NCBI GenBank assembly: GCA_017879645.1
Contig: JAAEXZ010000002.1
Span: 19,235-83,234 of the forward strand
Reading direction: 5' to 3'
DNA: 64,000 nt
From: Nitrosomonas sp.
GTDB lineage: Bacteria; Pseudomonadota; Gammaproteobacteria; Burkholderiales; Nitrosomonadaceae
Shown here one piece after another: positions 55,819 to 64,000 of the stretch. A program made the position numbers and the translations under genes. Below the pieces are notes generated by a model that saw only the letters and a program-made list of their open reading frames with translations, made no database searches and was not told the DNA's origin. Positions within the stretch are counted from its first letter, which is position 1; the number at the start of each line of letters is the position of its first letter.

Positions 55819-56430
55819 TCATTGACGATCGACAACGATAGCACCATCGATCAATTGCACTCGATCACCCTGCTGCAGATGAGATACATCGGGCAGTGCT
55901 ATGATTGCTTGGCTGCCATCGTGCAGGGTGATGCCAACCTGATACGGATTCGCTGCGATATTGCCGCCAGAAGGCATGGGTACGATACCGGTTCCATATT
56001 GTGAATGAGCCATACCCGGATAGGGTAACTGACGATTGACTTCACGGGCTATGGTGCCGGCAACGACGCCACTGGTAATGGCGTTCAATGCATTGCCGGA
56101 TGTCGAGCGCTGGATGAAATCGATGACACCGCAATTGACACAGCCGGAAACAGCGGACTGACGCGGTATGTGTCCGGCATCGGTACTCTTGATACTGACA
56201 CTGTTTCGGGGTGGAGGTATGGCGGTACCCACACGATGGATGATTCTGGGTGGTCGGGTTACACCCGGCGGTGTTTCAGCAGATGCTGATGGGTTCTGGG
56301 CGGTGGTGTGGTCGGATGGATTGTTCGTGATCGGCTGTGCCTGTGCCATTGCGATATTGGTGATCAAACAACCCAGCAGGGCAATAATGGATAAATGGCA
56401 GATATGGACAACAGATAAAATGATAGGCAT
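55819..56430 (-). CDS. Exported glycine-zipper protein of the SlyB-like type
   Basis: This 203-aa protein has an N-terminal signal segment (about residues 10-30, ending NIAMAQAQ). A Pro/Thr/Ser-rich linker follows, then a CVNCGVIDFIQRS block (about 95-107) and a short glycine/alanine-rich hydrophobic part (GNALNAITSGVVAGTIAREV), as in glycine-zipper 2TM outer-membrane proteins. The C-terminal beta part YQVGITLHDGSQAIIALPDV ... GDRVQLIDG is typical of that family. An AAGGAGA ribosome site precedes ATG 56430. It lies 16 nt before the copA remnant. Exact function unknown; envelope stress roles are known for relatives. Confidence 0.75.
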   Translation of the reverse strand: MPIILSVVHICHLSIIALLGCLITNIAMAQAQPITNNPSDHTTAQNPSASAETPPGVTRPPRIIHRVGTAIPPPRNSVSIKSTDAGHIPRQSAVSGCVNCGVIDFIQRSTSGNALNAITSGVVAGTIAREVNRQLPYPGMAHSQYGTGIVPMPSGGNIAANPYQVGITLHDGSQAIIALPDVSHLQQGDRVQLIDGAIVVDRQ

Positions 56431-56547
56431 GAACAGTCTCCTTGCATTGGTTTCACACGATCAAACCGGTTTTCATTGGACTTTGTCATCCGTGAAATGG
56501 TTTCTTTGTACGGATTCTGCTGACACAAAGTCATAGATGATTATTGA

Positions 56548-57342
56548 TCAGGGATGATGAGTCGGCGGTTCCTGGTGATGTGAAACGGTATCCGTGGTTT
56601 TTTCTGGAGTCTGTGGTGGATCATCATTGCTGTGATCCTTCATCAGCAGGGCGGCGATGATGATGCCCAGTTCATACAGCAAACAAAGGGGAACAGCCAG
56701 CATGAACTGTGAAATGACGTCGGGGGGAGTGAAAATTGCAGCAATCACGAATGCGCCAACGATGACATAAGGACGGATTTCCTTGAGTTTGGCAATGGTG
56801 ATGGCTCCGGTTCTGACCAGCACGATTACAAAAACAGGGACTTCAAACGTGACGCCGAAAGCCAGAAACATCGATAACACAAAGCTCAGGTATTTGCCGA
56901 TGTCCGTCATGACGGCAACCCCTTCAGGTGCGAAATAGGTAATGAATTCGAATACGGCCGGCAGGGCGGCAAAGTAGGCAAATGCCATGCCTGTAAAAAA
57001 CAGCAGGCTACTGCCAATCACCAGGGGCAAAGCCAGGCGTTTTTCGTGCATATAAAGACCGGGAGCGACAAAAGCCCAGATCTGATAGAGCGTATGGGGC
57101 AGGGTAAGGACAAAAGCCATCATCATGGCGACTTTCATCGGCACAAAAAAAGGCGTGGCTACATCGGTTGCAATCATTTGCCCACCTTGCGGCAATTTTT
57201 CCAGAAGTGGTTGCGCAAGCAGGGTATATAGCTCGCGCGCATAATAAGCACAAGGTATGAATCCCAGTAACAGAACGGCAAGTGCGCGAATGATTCTGGT
57301 ACGCAGTTCGACGAGATGCGACAGGAAAGAGCCTTCAAGCAT
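56548..57342 (-). CDS. tatC: Twin-arginine translocase subunit TatC
   Basis: TatC is the receptor subunit for twin-arginine signal peptides. It is 264 aa. Six hydrophobic helices are visible, beginning at ALAVLLLGFIPCAYYA. Conserved parts are SHLVELRTRIIRALAVLL near the N-terminus and TLPHTLYQIWAFVAPGLY. The C-terminal tail is rich in Pro/Thr/His. It ends the tatA-tatB-tatC run, 66 nt after tatB, downstream of the his genes. Confidence 0.97.
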   Translation of the reverse strand: MLEGSFLSHLVELRTRIIRALAVLLLGFIPCAYYARELYTLLAQPLLEKLPQGGQMIATDVATPFFVPMKVAMMMAFVLTLPHTLYQIWAFVAPGLYMHEKRLALPLVIGSSLLFFTGMAFAYFAALPAVFEFITYFAPEGVAVMTDIGKYLSFVLSMFLAFGVTFEVPVFVIVLVRTGAITIAKLKEIRPYVIVGAFVIAAIFTPPDVISQFMLAVPLCLLYELGIIIAALLMKDHSNDDPPQTPEKTTDTVSHHQEPPTHHP

Positions 57343-57408
57343 GGCGTCGCAGAATCATGGGGTAGTTAGGAATAGATATGAGTGGCAGAAAAAATTGCGG
57401 ATACATTA

Positions 57409-57807
57409 TCAGTTTTTATCCTGACTGCGATGCTGATAGACAGCACTGTCATGGGTAGCGGGATCCGGCGATGCTACCTGTGAATCGGTCGGTGGTGTAG
57501 CTTGTTGGGTCGTTGAGTGGTCTTGCTGATTCAGGCCATCGGTTACGGTCATTTGTACTTGATTGACATTTTGACGAACCGAGTTTTCGACAGATTGCAC
57601 CGTTTCTTCCAGTGTGGACTGCATTTTTTTCAGTTCTTCCATACGCATTTCATTATGGATGTCTGTTCTGACACTGTATACAAAATTTCTGCAACGTCCG
57701 TAGAGATGCCCCAGTGTTTTGGCGACAGTGGGCAGGCGCTCCGGTCCAATCACAATCAATGCAACCACCGAAATTACCAATAATTCCATGAAACTAATAT
57801 CAAACAT
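57409..57807 (-). CDS. tatB: Twin-arginine translocase subunit TatB
   Basis: TatB forms the Tat receptor complex with TatC. The protein is 132 aa. One N-terminal membrane helix (MFDISFMELLVISVVALIVI) is followed by GPERLPTVAKTLG, then an amphipathic helix and a long Gln/Thr/Pro-rich tail. The frame is open a further 16 codons upstream, but the ATG at 57807 gives the standard MFDISFMELL N-terminus. It sits between tatA and tatC. Confidence 0.96.
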   Translation of the reverse strand: MFDISFMELLVISVVALIVIGPERLPTVAKTLGHLYGRCRNFVYSVRTDIHNEMRMEELKKMQSTLEETVQSVENSVRQNVNQVQMTVTDGLNQQDHSTTQQATPPTDSQVASPDPATHDSAVYQHRSQDKN

Positions 57808-57891
57808 AACTCTGACCGTTAATGTTGTGGATTGGAACGGTTCATCACATGCCACCAGCTAGCCAAGGGGCAATGATACATTCGTCGGTAT

Positions 57892-58188
57892 CTAGTTTTT
57901 TTCTTTGAATTCGGCGTCGGCCTTTGGGTTCTGTGAGCCTGGAAGACGTTCCTCGTTCTTGATTCCTTCCTTGAGCGAACTCACCGGTGCATCTTTGCGT
58001 GCGTGAATATCGATAACCTGGTCATTCAGCGTTGGTGGCGGTGTGCTGTCCGATTCCTTCATACCGTCCTTGAAGCCTTTGACGGCGCTTCCCAGATCAC
58101 CGCCAAGATTGCGCAGCTTTTTGGTGCCAAATACCAAAACAACAATGGCCAGTACGATCAACCAGTGCCAAATACTGAATGTACCCAT
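57892..58188 (-). CDS. tatA: Twin-arginine translocase subunit TatA
   Basis: TatA is the pore-forming Tat component, 98 aa. [20 protein letters not shown] is the membrane helix, followed by [20 protein letters not shown], the hinge and amphipathic helix. The charged, unstructured C-terminus is usual. It begins 30 nt after the HIT gene and ends 84 nt before tatB. Confidence 0.96.
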   Translation of the reverse strand: MGTFSIWHWLIVLAIVVLVFGTKKLRNLGGDLGSAVKGFKDGMKESDSTPPPTLNDQVIDIHARKDAPVSSLKEGIKNEERLPGSQNPKADAEFKEKN

Positions 58189-58218
58189 TACTATTCTCCT
58201 GTCAAATGAAACAGAAAC

Positions 58219-58569
58219 CTAACCATGATGAATCATCACGGGCAGGCGCTCCCTGCCACCGATGATATGGAAGTGCAAGTGAAACACTTCCTGTCCACCG
58301 ATGCGTCCGGTATTGATAATTGTACGAAAGCCATCATCACAACCCTGTTCTTTCGCAAGTTTAGGAGCCAATAGCAGCATCTTGCCCAAGAGTTTTTGGT
58401 GATTATCTTGAATTTCAGCCAGTGAATCAATATGTAATTTGGGAATTAACAAGAAATGTACCGGAGCGGCCGGGTTAATGTCATTAAACGCTAGAATTTC
58501 GTCGTCTTCGTATATCTTGTTGGATGGAATCTCTTTTCTGATGATTTTACAAAAAATGCAATTATCCAT
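58219..58569 (-). CDS. HIT-family nucleotide hydrolase (HinT-like)
   Basis: This 116-aa protein has the histidine-triad motif HLHFHIIGG (H-x-H-x-H) near residues 98-106 and the N-terminal CIFCKIIRKEIPSNKIYEDD typical of HinT. These enzymes hydrolyse adenosine 5'-phosphoramidates and related aminoacyl-AMPs. It is encoded between hisE and tatA, 3 nt after hisE, the order known in many betaproteobacteria. Confidence 0.96.
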   Translation of the reverse strand: MDNCIFCKIIRKEIPSNKIYEDDEILAFNDINPAAPVHFLLIPKLHIDSLAEIQDNHQKLLGKMLLLAPKLAKEQGCDDGFRTIINTGRIGGQEVFHLHFHIIGGRERLPVMIHHG

Positions 58570-58572
58570 AGC

Positions 58573-58899
58573 TTAGCCCTTGGTTCTCGATGCTTTTTCG
58601 GTAATCCCCGATGTCCCTTCGCGTCGTTCCAGTTCCTGCAGTAGCTGATCCAGGCTGATGTCATGGTGTGCCAGCAGAACAAGGGAGTGAAACCACAAAT
58701 CTGCGGTTTCATAGACGATCTGTTCGGTATGACCATCCTTGGAAGCCATGATTGTTTCCGCAGATTCTTCAGCGATTTTTTTGAGAATCTTGTCCTGACC
58801 TTGGTGAAGTAACTTGGCAACGTAGGAATGACTCGGATCGGCCGATTTGCGTTCGGCGATGGTTTGTGCCAAGCGATACAGAACACTCAGATCATTCAT
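58573..58899 (-). CDS. hisE: Phosphoribosyl-ATP pyrophosphatase HisE
   Basis: HisE removes pyrophosphate from PR-ATP in histidine synthesis. The protein is 108 aa. The alpha-helical MazG-like fold shows the metal-binding [16 protein letters not shown] block. ATG 58899 is chosen because it starts [14 protein letters not shown] and overlaps the hisI stop by 4 nt; upstream codons would lie inside hisI. It is separate from hisI rather than fused. Confidence 0.96.
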   Translation of the reverse strand: MNDLSVLYRLAQTIAERKSADPSHSYVAKLLHQGQDKILKKIAEESAETIMASKDGHTEQIVYETADLWFHSLVLLAHHDISLDQLLQELERREGTSGITEKASRTKG

Positions 58900-59288
58900 G
58901 TGTGATAGATCTCCTCGGGGTTTTTGATCACGGGTGCAGCCACAACCCACTCATCACGGTCGAGCTTCTGAAAGAAACAGCTCTGTCTTCCAGTATGGCA
59001 AGCAATACCACCTGTTTGCTCCACGGTGATCAACAGCACATCTTCATCGCAATCCAGAAAGATATCAATCACTTTTTGGGTATGACCGGACTCCTCGCCT
59101 TTGTGCCAGAGTTTTTGACGGGAACGTGACCAGTAGATGACTTCGCCTTTTTCCACTGTCAGTTTGAGTGCTTCGGCATTCATCCAGGCAAACATGAGCA
59201 CTTTCCCGGTATTGGCTTCCTGTGCAATGACAGGAATCAATCCCTGTTCGGACCAATTGATTTTACTCAGCCAATTTTCTGAAGGCAT
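58896..59288 (-). CDS. hisI: Phosphoribosyl-AMP cyclohydrolase HisI
   Basis: HisI opens the adenine ring of PR-AMP. The protein is 130 aa. The zinc/magnesium region is [20 protein letters not shown] with following CHTGRQSCF, and the [11 protein letters not shown] block is typical. It lies between hisF and hisE, with a 4-nt overlap to hisE. Confidence 0.97.
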   Translation of the reverse strand: MPSENWLSKINWSEQGLIPVIAQEANTGKVLMFAWMNAEALKLTVEKGEVIYWSRSRQKLWHKGEESGHTQKVIDIFLDCDEDVLLITVEQTGGIACHTGRQSCFFQKLDRDEWVVAAPVIKNPEEIYHT

Positions 59289-59322
59289 GGATCAAGAATA
59301 GATGGATATGGGAAAGCAGGCA

Positions 59323-60096
59323 TTATAGCCTTACTTCAATTCCATGTTGAGCCATATATCGTTTGGCTTGCTGCACGGTATATTCACCGTAGTGAAAAAT
59401 GCTGGCCGCCAGAACGGCATCCGCATGTCCTTTTACAATCCCGTCCACCAGATGATCCAGGTTACCCACGCCGCCGCTGGCAATGACGGGAATGTCGATG
59501 GCATCCGATACTGCCCGGGTCAGACCAAGATCAAAACCGTTCCGGGTTCCGTCCCGATTCATGCTGGTGAGGAGAATCTCACCTGCACCCAGTACCTGCA
59601 TTTTTTTTGCCCATTCGATGGCATCAAGCCCCGTGGCTTTGCGGCCACCATGGGTGAAAACTTCCCAGCGAGGTGTGTCAGTTGAAGAATCGACCTGCTT
59701 GGCATCGATGGCAACGACAATGCACTGGGAACCATAATGATCGGCTGCTTCTGCGACCAGTTGTGGATTCAGTACAGCGGAAGTATTGATACTGACCTTG
59801 TCGGCGCCGGCATTGAGCAGCCGACGAACATCGCTGACTTGGCGCACACCTCCACCCACCGTCAGGGGGATGAAAACCTGCGATGCCACATCTTCTATGA
59901 TATGCAGAATCAGATCGCGGTTGTCGGAACTGGCGGTGATGTCAAGAAAAGTGAGTTCATCGGCGCCTTGTTCGTCATAACGTCGTGATATTTCGACAGG
60001 GTCGCCAGCATCACGCAATTCAACAAAATTGACTCCTTTGACTACCCGTCCATCGGTAACATCCAGACAAGGAATGATGCGTTTTGCGAGTCCCAT
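59323..60096 (-). CDS. hisF: Imidazole glycerol phosphate synthase subunit HisF
   Basis: HisF is the cyclase subunit making IGP and AICAR with ammonia supplied by HisH. The protein is 257 aa, a TIM barrel. It begins [20 protein letters not shown] with the catalytic D11; the second acid lies in VVAIDAKQV. Phosphate-binding loops [10 protein letters not shown] and [11 protein letters not shown] are present. It follows hisA after 68 nt, the largest gap in the his run. Confidence 0.98.
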   Translation of the reverse strand: MGLAKRIIPCLDVTDGRVVKGVNFVELRDAGDPVEISRRYDEQGADELTFLDITASSDNRDLILHIIEDVASQVFIPLTVGGGVRQVSDVRRLLNAGADKVSINTSAVLNPQLVAEAADHYGSQCIVVAIDAKQVDSSTDTPRWEVFTHGGRKATGLDAIEWAKKMQVLGAGEILLTSMNRDGTRNGFDLGLTRAVSDAIDIPVIASGGVGNLDHLVDGIVKGHADAVLAASIFHYGEYTVQQAKRYMAQHGIEVRL

Positions 60097-60164
60097 CAGA
60101 ATTTACTGTGATCAGCTGAACAAAAAATAATAAATGAAATGGAGAAAATAGAATGTTCCGATAT

Positions 60165-60920
60165 TTAAGCGGCGCTATCACTATTCCCGAATTGATCAGC
60201 CAAGGTTTGTGCTTCCTTGAAATCCAGAGAACCCTCGTAAATGGCGCGTCCCGTAATGGCACCCATGATGCCCTCGGATTCAATTTCGCATAATTTTTGC
60301 ACATCCTGGATATTGGTAATGCCCCCGCTGGCAATGACCGGAATGGTCAATTGCCTGGCCAGTTCTACGGTGGCCTCGATATTGACGCCACTGAGCATGC
60401 CATCCCGACCGATATCCGTGTAAATGATGGCTTCAACGCCATAACTCTCGAATTTTTTGGCGAGATCGATGACATCGTGTCCGGTTATTTTGGACCAGCC
60501 ATCCACGGCCACTTTGCCATCCTTGGCATCGAGTCCGACCATGATCTGACCAGGAAACGCATTACAGGCATCATGCAGAAAGCCGGGAATCTTGATGGCA
60601 GCCGTACCGATGATGATGTAAGTGATGCCATCATCCAGATACCGTTCGATCGTATCGAGGTCGCGGATGCCACCACCCAGTTGAATGGGGATCTGGCCTT
60701 CGAGCGCGTTGACGATTTCCTTCACGGCGGCTTCATTTTTCGGTTTTCCGGCAAATGCACCGTTCAGGTCGACCAGATGCAGTCGTCTGGCGCCTTGTTT
60801 AAGCCAATGAGCGGCCATTTCGCCCGGGTTTTCGGAAAATATCGTGGCATCTTCCATCACACCTTGCTTGAGCCGAACGCAGTGTCCATCTTTGAGATCT
60901 ATAGCAGGAATAATCAGCAT
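60165..60920 (-). CDS. hisA: ProFAR isomerase HisA
   Basis: HisA isomerises ProFAR to PRFAR. The protein is 251 aa, a TIM barrel related to HisF. It starts [20 protein letters not shown] with catalytic D8; the second acid is in [20 protein letters not shown] and [11 protein letters not shown] mark the phosphate loops. It lies between hisH and hisF in the standard order. Confidence 0.98.
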   Translation of the reverse strand: MLIIPAIDLKDGHCVRLKQGVMEDATIFSENPGEMAAHWLKQGARRLHLVDLNGAFAGKPKNEAAVKEIVNALEGQIPIQLGGGIRDLDTIERYLDDGITYIIIGTAAIKIPGFLHDACNAFPGQIMVGLDAKDGKVAVDGWSKITGHDVIDLAKKFESYGVEAIIYTDIGRDGMLSGVNIEATVELARQLTIPVIASGGITNIQDVQKLCEIESEGIMGAITGRAIYEGSLDFKEAQTLADQFGNSDSAA

Positions 60921-60964
60921 GACTTATTCAGAGTAGAAATAAATGAATGATTGATAAAATAAAT

Positions 60965-61609
60965 TCAGAGACGAGGTGTCCATTGGGCAAAATTGCTTAA
61001 AAGCGTCAGTCCTGCTAATTGGCTTTTTTCGGGATGAAACTGTACAGCGAAAATATTATCCTGTGCAACAGCACAAGTAAATGGGAAAGGATAATCACTT
61101 TGTGCTGCAATAGCATCCGTATGCGTCGTTTCAACATAATAACTATGTACGAAATAAAAGCGCGCATTATCCGCAATACCTTGCCATAGCGGGTGCCCGA
61201 TGGCCTGGTGTACCTGATTCCACCCCATGTGTGGCACTTTCAGTTTTTGCCCATCCGCGGTCTTCATGGCGGCTGCAGGGAAATGCACAACCTTGCCGGG
61301 CATGATGCCCAAGCCTTTGACGTGCCCTTCCTCGCTGTCTTCGAACAGCATCTGCAATCCCAGGCAAATACCCAGAAACGGCTTGTTTGTTGCTGCTTCC
61401 ACCACGGCTTCACGCAATCCATGTGAATCCAGCTCCTGCATGCAGTTCGGCATTGCGCCCTGGCCGGGAACAACGATACGTTTTGCCTGCCGCACGACAT
61501 GGCAGTCACTGGTCACCGTGACGCTCGATTTGGGCGCAACGTGTTCCAGAGCTTTGTAGACGGAACGCAAATTGCCCATTCCATAATCAACGATTGCAAT
61601 ATCTGTCAT
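60965..61609 (-). CDS. hisH: Imidazole glycerol phosphate synthase glutamine amidotransferase HisH
   Basis: HisH supplies ammonia to HisF. The protein is 214 aa, a class I glutamine amidotransferase. The nucleophile is C82 in GICLGLQMLFE; the His-Glu pair is in AVQFHPEKSQ. It starts MTDIAIVDYGMGNLRSVYKA. It is followed 44 nt on by hisA. Confidence 0.98.
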   Translation of the reverse strand: MTDIAIVDYGMGNLRSVYKALEHVAPKSSVTVTSDCHVVRQAKRIVVPGQGAMPNCMQELDSHGLREAVVEAATNKPFLGICLGLQMLFEDSEEGHVKGLGIMPGKVVHFPAAAMKTADGQKLKVPHMGWNQVHQAIGHPLWQGIADNARFYFVHSYYVETTHTDAIAAQSDYPFPFTCAVAQDNIFAVQFHPEKSQLAGLTLLSNFAQWTPRL

Positions 61610-61645
61610 GCGATGAACGGTGGAAGAATAGGATTCTTATAGGAA

Positions 61646-62233
61646 TTATAAGGTGCCTTTGGTGGATGGGATGATGCCGACCGCACCGGGATCGTGCTCG
61701 ATGGCTACCCTGAGTGCTCGACCAAATGCCTTGAAAATGGTTTCAGCCTGATGATGTGCGTTTCTGCCATACAGATTGTCGATATGCAGTGTCATCAGTG
61801 CGTGATTGGTCAAACCCTGAAAAAACTCATGGAACAGATCCACATCAAAATCGCCAATGCGTGCACGGGAAAAATCCACATTAAAAACCAGACCGGGGCG
61901 GCCGGACAAGTCGATGACGACACGCGATAGGGCTTCATCCAATGGCACGTAGGCATGGCCATATCGGCGTATGCCTTTTTTGTTACCCACAGCTTTGAGC
62001 AAGGCCTGCCCCAGGGTAATTCCAATATCTTCGACGGTGTGGTGCGCATCGATGTGCAAGTCGCCTTTGGCGCGAATCGTGATATCCATCATGCCATGCC
62101 GTGCGATCTGATCGATCATGTGATCCAGAAAAGGCACACCGGTTTCCAGAGCGGACTGGCCAGTACCATCCAGACTCAATTCAACGCTGATTTGAGTTTC
62201 GAGGGTATTGCGTGTGACCTGAGCTTGGCGCAT
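61646..62233 (-). CDS. hisB: Imidazoleglycerol-phosphate dehydratase HisB
   Basis: HisB dehydrates IGP to imidazole acetol phosphate. The protein is 195 aa: only the dehydratase domain, without the phosphatase domain fused in enterobacteria. Metal-binding motifs are [13 protein letters not shown] and the second H-H-x-x-E in [14 protein letters not shown] separate histidinol phosphatase must be encoded elsewhere. Confidence 0.98.
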   Translation of the reverse strand: MRQAQVTRNTLETQISVELSLDGTGQSALETGVPFLDHMIDQIARHGMMDITIRAKGDLHIDAHHTVEDIGITLGQALLKAVGNKKGIRRYGHAYVPLDEALSRVVIDLSGRPGLVFNVDFSRARIGDFDVDLFHEFFQGLTNHALMTLHIDNLYGRNAHHQAETIFKAFGRALRVAIEHDPGAVGIIPSTKGTL

Positions 62234-62272
62234 GGGGAATACTGTGATGGATGCAAAGAAGACGGATTGTTT

Positions 62273-63370
62273 TTAAGAAGTGATTTCGGTAATTATGGTA
62301 TTGAGTGTGGTACAAAATTGCACGTTTTCTTCAGGTGTGCCTACGGTAACACGTAGACAGTTTTCTAACAAGGGGTGAGTGCCATCGAGCTTCTTGATCA
62401 GGATTCGCCGCTGCTTCAGTGCCTGAAAAATCTGGCTGGCTGCGTTGATGCGAAACAGAATGAAGTTTGCATCCGATGGAAACACCGTCATACCGTCAAT
62501 GGTTTCTAGATACGCCAACATTTTTGCACGCTCTGTCTTGATTGTTTGTGCCTGTTCCAGTAATACATCCGCTTGCTGTAACACTTCATCTGCAATGACC
62601 TGCGTCATAATGCCCACATTATAGGGCAATCGTACTTTCTCAAATTCGTGTAACCATTCCGATCTGCCGATCAGCAATCCCAGTCGCAAACCAGCCAGTC
62701 CAAGTTTGGACAGGGTTCGCATCACCAGCAGATTGGGATATTTGCTTAATCGGTGCATGAAACTAACATCCGCAAAAGCGTGATACGCTTCATCAATAAC
62801 CACGATGCCCGGCGCAGCCTGAATGATACTCACAATGGCTGCGGCGTCAAATAAATTTCCTGTAGGATTATTGGGATAGGCTAGAAAAATGACCGCAGGC
62901 TCATGTTTCGCAATGGCCTCCAGCATCGCCGGTAAATCCAGCGAAAAATCCTGGTGCAAGGGCACACCGACGTAGCGCATTTGGGTGAAAGTGGCGATCA
63001 TCCTGAACATGACAAACGCCGGCTCAACACTCAATAGCACGGCATCCGGTCTGGCTGCCGCCATGGCAATGATCTGGATGATCTCGTCCGAACCATTACC
63101 CAGCAGAATTTCCATCTCGTCCTCAATACCAAGTGCCTGCCGCAGGGTAGCCTTCAATTCGGTTGCGCTGGCATCAGGGTACCGATTGATCGGTGCACGG
63201 GCTGCCAGTTGCGCCACGGTATTGCGCAAGGATTCGGGAAGCGGATAGGGATTTTCCATGGCATCCAGCTTGATCATGTCCGTTGCGGGTGGCACATGAT
63301 AGGCGGAAAGCGCGAGGATTTCCGGGCGGATAATTTGTTCTGGCGTAAGCGTACGATGTGTATTGGGCAT
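62273..63370 (-). CDS. hisC: Histidinol-phosphate aminotransferase HisC
   Basis: HisC is a class I/II PLP aminotransferase of 365 aa. It has the N-terminal [12 protein letters not shown], the [11 protein letters not shown] cofactor region, the [11 protein letters not shown] aspartate and the Schiff-base lysine in [14 protein letters not shown]. It is the first his gene of the run seen here; hisG and hisD are not present in the window, and the next gene upstream is unrelated to histidine. Confidence 0.97.
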   Translation of the reverse strand: MPNTHRTLTPEQIIRPEILALSAYHVPPATDMIKLDAMENPYPLPESLRNTVAQLAARAPINRYPDASATELKATLRQALGIEDEMEILLGNGSDEIIQIIAMAAARPDAVLLSVEPAFVMFRMIATFTQMRYVGVPLHQDFSLDLPAMLEAIAKHEPAVIFLAYPNNPTGNLFDAAAIVSIIQAAPGIVVIDEAYHAFADVSFMHRLSKYPNLLVMRTLSKLGLAGLRLGLLIGRSEWLHEFEKVRLPYNVGIMTQVIADEVLQQADVLLEQAQTIKTERAKMLAYLETIDGMTVFPSDANFILFRINAASQIFQALKQRRILIKKLDGTHPLLENCLRVTVGTPEENVQFCTTLNTIITEITS

Positions 63371-63509
63371 ATTGCTCTATTTTAACCTGACAGCAGACCG
63401 ATCTGCCGCGCAATTGTAAGCGACAGCATGGCCCGGGAGCAATCCCGGAATCATTCGATAAGAAACCCTACACCTGTCAATATGCTGAACCGCTGTCGAT
63501 TCATGGTTC

Positions 63510-64000
63510 TCAGAGCAGGCGGCTCAGATCGCCACGGCTGAATCCCAGCAGTGGTTCCGGAAAGTTTTTTGCGAAAGCGATAGCCTTGAACAGTTCACCC
63601 ATTTCGGCAGGGCTGATCAGTTTCTGCATCGCTTGAACCTGCGGCAGGTAATGTCGTGTATCCGTACTGGCCGTGCGTCCCAGAACCGTGGTGATGCCGC
63701 AATTAATCAAAAAATGTGCCTGGGTCGTGTATCCGGTAAGGGATAATCCGGATTGATCGGCAACCTCGAGCAGTGCGCTGAAGTCGATATGACTGGTTAT
63801 GTCCTGAAGTCCGGGGAGGAAAAAGGGATCGTCATGTGCATGATGCCGGTAATGGCACATGAGCGTGCCTTGCTGGCGTTGCGGATGGTAAAACTCGCTG
63901 CGCCCGAACCCATAATCCAGCAGGAGAATGACACCTTGCCGCAGGCTGTCAGCCAGACTGTGGATGAAATAACGGGCAGCCAGATTGATTTCGCTGCTAT
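63510..64000 (-). CDS. MidA/NDUFAF7-type SAM-dependent methyltransferase (5' end cut by window edge)
   Basis: The last 163 codons before the stop at 63510 are visible. They contain ILLLDYGFGRSEFYHPQR and QGTLMCHYRHHAHDDPF, then HIDFSALLEVADQSGLSL, all typical of the C-terminal half of class I methyltransferases of the DUF185/MidA family. In eukaryotes the relative NDUFAF7 methylates a complex I subunit; the bacterial target is not known. The start lies to the right of the window. It is on the same strand as the his genes, 139 nt upstream of hisC. Confidence 0.93.
   Translation of the reverse strand, partial: SSEINLAARYFIHSLADSLRQGVILLLDYGFGRSEFYHPQRQQGTLMCHYRHHAHDDPFFLPGLQDITSHIDFSALLEVADQSGLSLTGYTTQAHFLINCGITTVLGRTASTDTRHYLPQVQAMQKLISPAEMGELFKAIAFAKNFPEPLLGFSRGDLSRLL

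Noticed and set aside
57808-57855. N-terminal extension of tatB by 16 codons
   Set aside because: The extension lacks a ribosome site and precedes the standard MFDISFMELL start.
63433-63448. Hairpin CCGGGA-TTGC-TCCCGG between hisC and the MidA-type gene as a terminator
   Set aside because: Good stem, but no T tract follows on the minus strand.
1-64000. tRNA, rRNA, CRISPR, complete insertion sequence or prophage
   Set aside because: No cloverleaf, repeat-spacer array, transposase or phage gene was recognised on reading both strands; a tRNA or covariance-model scan could still find a short RNA.

Overview
The window looks like chromosomal DNA of a motile betaproteobacterium, most likely an ammonia oxidiser of the Nitrosomonas group (Nitrosomonadaceae). 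This rests on the overall similarity of the proteins and on gene orders I associate with that group: pepA-holC-valS, dapF-DUF484-xerC-hslVU, and hisCBHAFIE-HIT-tatABC. No single marker such as amo or hao lies in the window, so the genus is an inference. I found no rRNA, tRNA, CRISPR array, complete insertion sequence or prophage.

Layout. 0-11.7 kb: a partial HDOD regulator, then pepA, holC, a small unknown gene, valS and an HD-GYP gene. Facing them are a beta-CASP metallo-hydrolase and a lone bioA, with a DUF3422 membrane protein divergent from bioA. 11.7-14.2 kb: a gene-poor accessory stretch holding a decayed SMP-30/strictosidine-synthase-like remnant, an unknown secreted protein, an orphan coding fragment and a secreted LamG-domain protein that ends in a clear terminator. 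14.2-16.6 kb: a penicillin-acylase family protein.

16.8-24.6 kb is the first flagellar block: flhB-flhA-flhF-fleN-fliA-motC-motD. It covers the export gate, the polar placement and number controllers, sigma-28 and a second-type stator, with no chemotaxis genes in between. 24.7-29.7 kb is housekeeping: GNAT, dapF, DUF484, xerC, hslV, hslU. 29.8-31.1 kb has three small minus-strand genes: a secreted peptide behind a Fur-box-like site, an Mth938-type protein and an orphan acyl carrier protein.

31.2-42.7 kb is the second flagellar block: flgA divergent from flgBCDEFGHIJ, then flgKL. I see a sigma-54 type promoter (GG-N10-GC) before flgB and a sigma-28-like promoter before flgK. With fliA also present, this suggests a Pseudomonas/Vibrio-like hierarchy: RpoN for the hook-basal body, FliA for the late genes.

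42.7-48.2 kb runs leftward: a ubiquinone-type hydroxylase, then dusB-fis-purH-purD with overlapping or close genes. 48.4-53.2 kb runs rightward: an exported ankyrin-repeat protein, a Sel1-repeat lipoprotein, a GT39-like membrane glycosyltransferase and a bifunctional ManC/AlgA enzyme, which suggests an envelope or polysaccharide locus. 53.2-56.4 kb holds copper genes: an intact CopZ-like chaperone gene, a copA broken into three reading frames, and a glycine-zipper exported protein. 56.5-63.4 kb is tatC-tatB-tatA-HIT-hisE-hisI-hisF-hisA-hisH-hisB-hisC, all on the minus strand. The window ends inside a MidA-type methyltransferase gene.

The observations most worth a second look are the triply split copA, the Fur-box-linked small exported protein, the flagellar promoter pair, the 11.7-14.2 kb accessory stretch, and the exported ankyrin/Sel1 pair. 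I did not find a clearly new multi-gene system.
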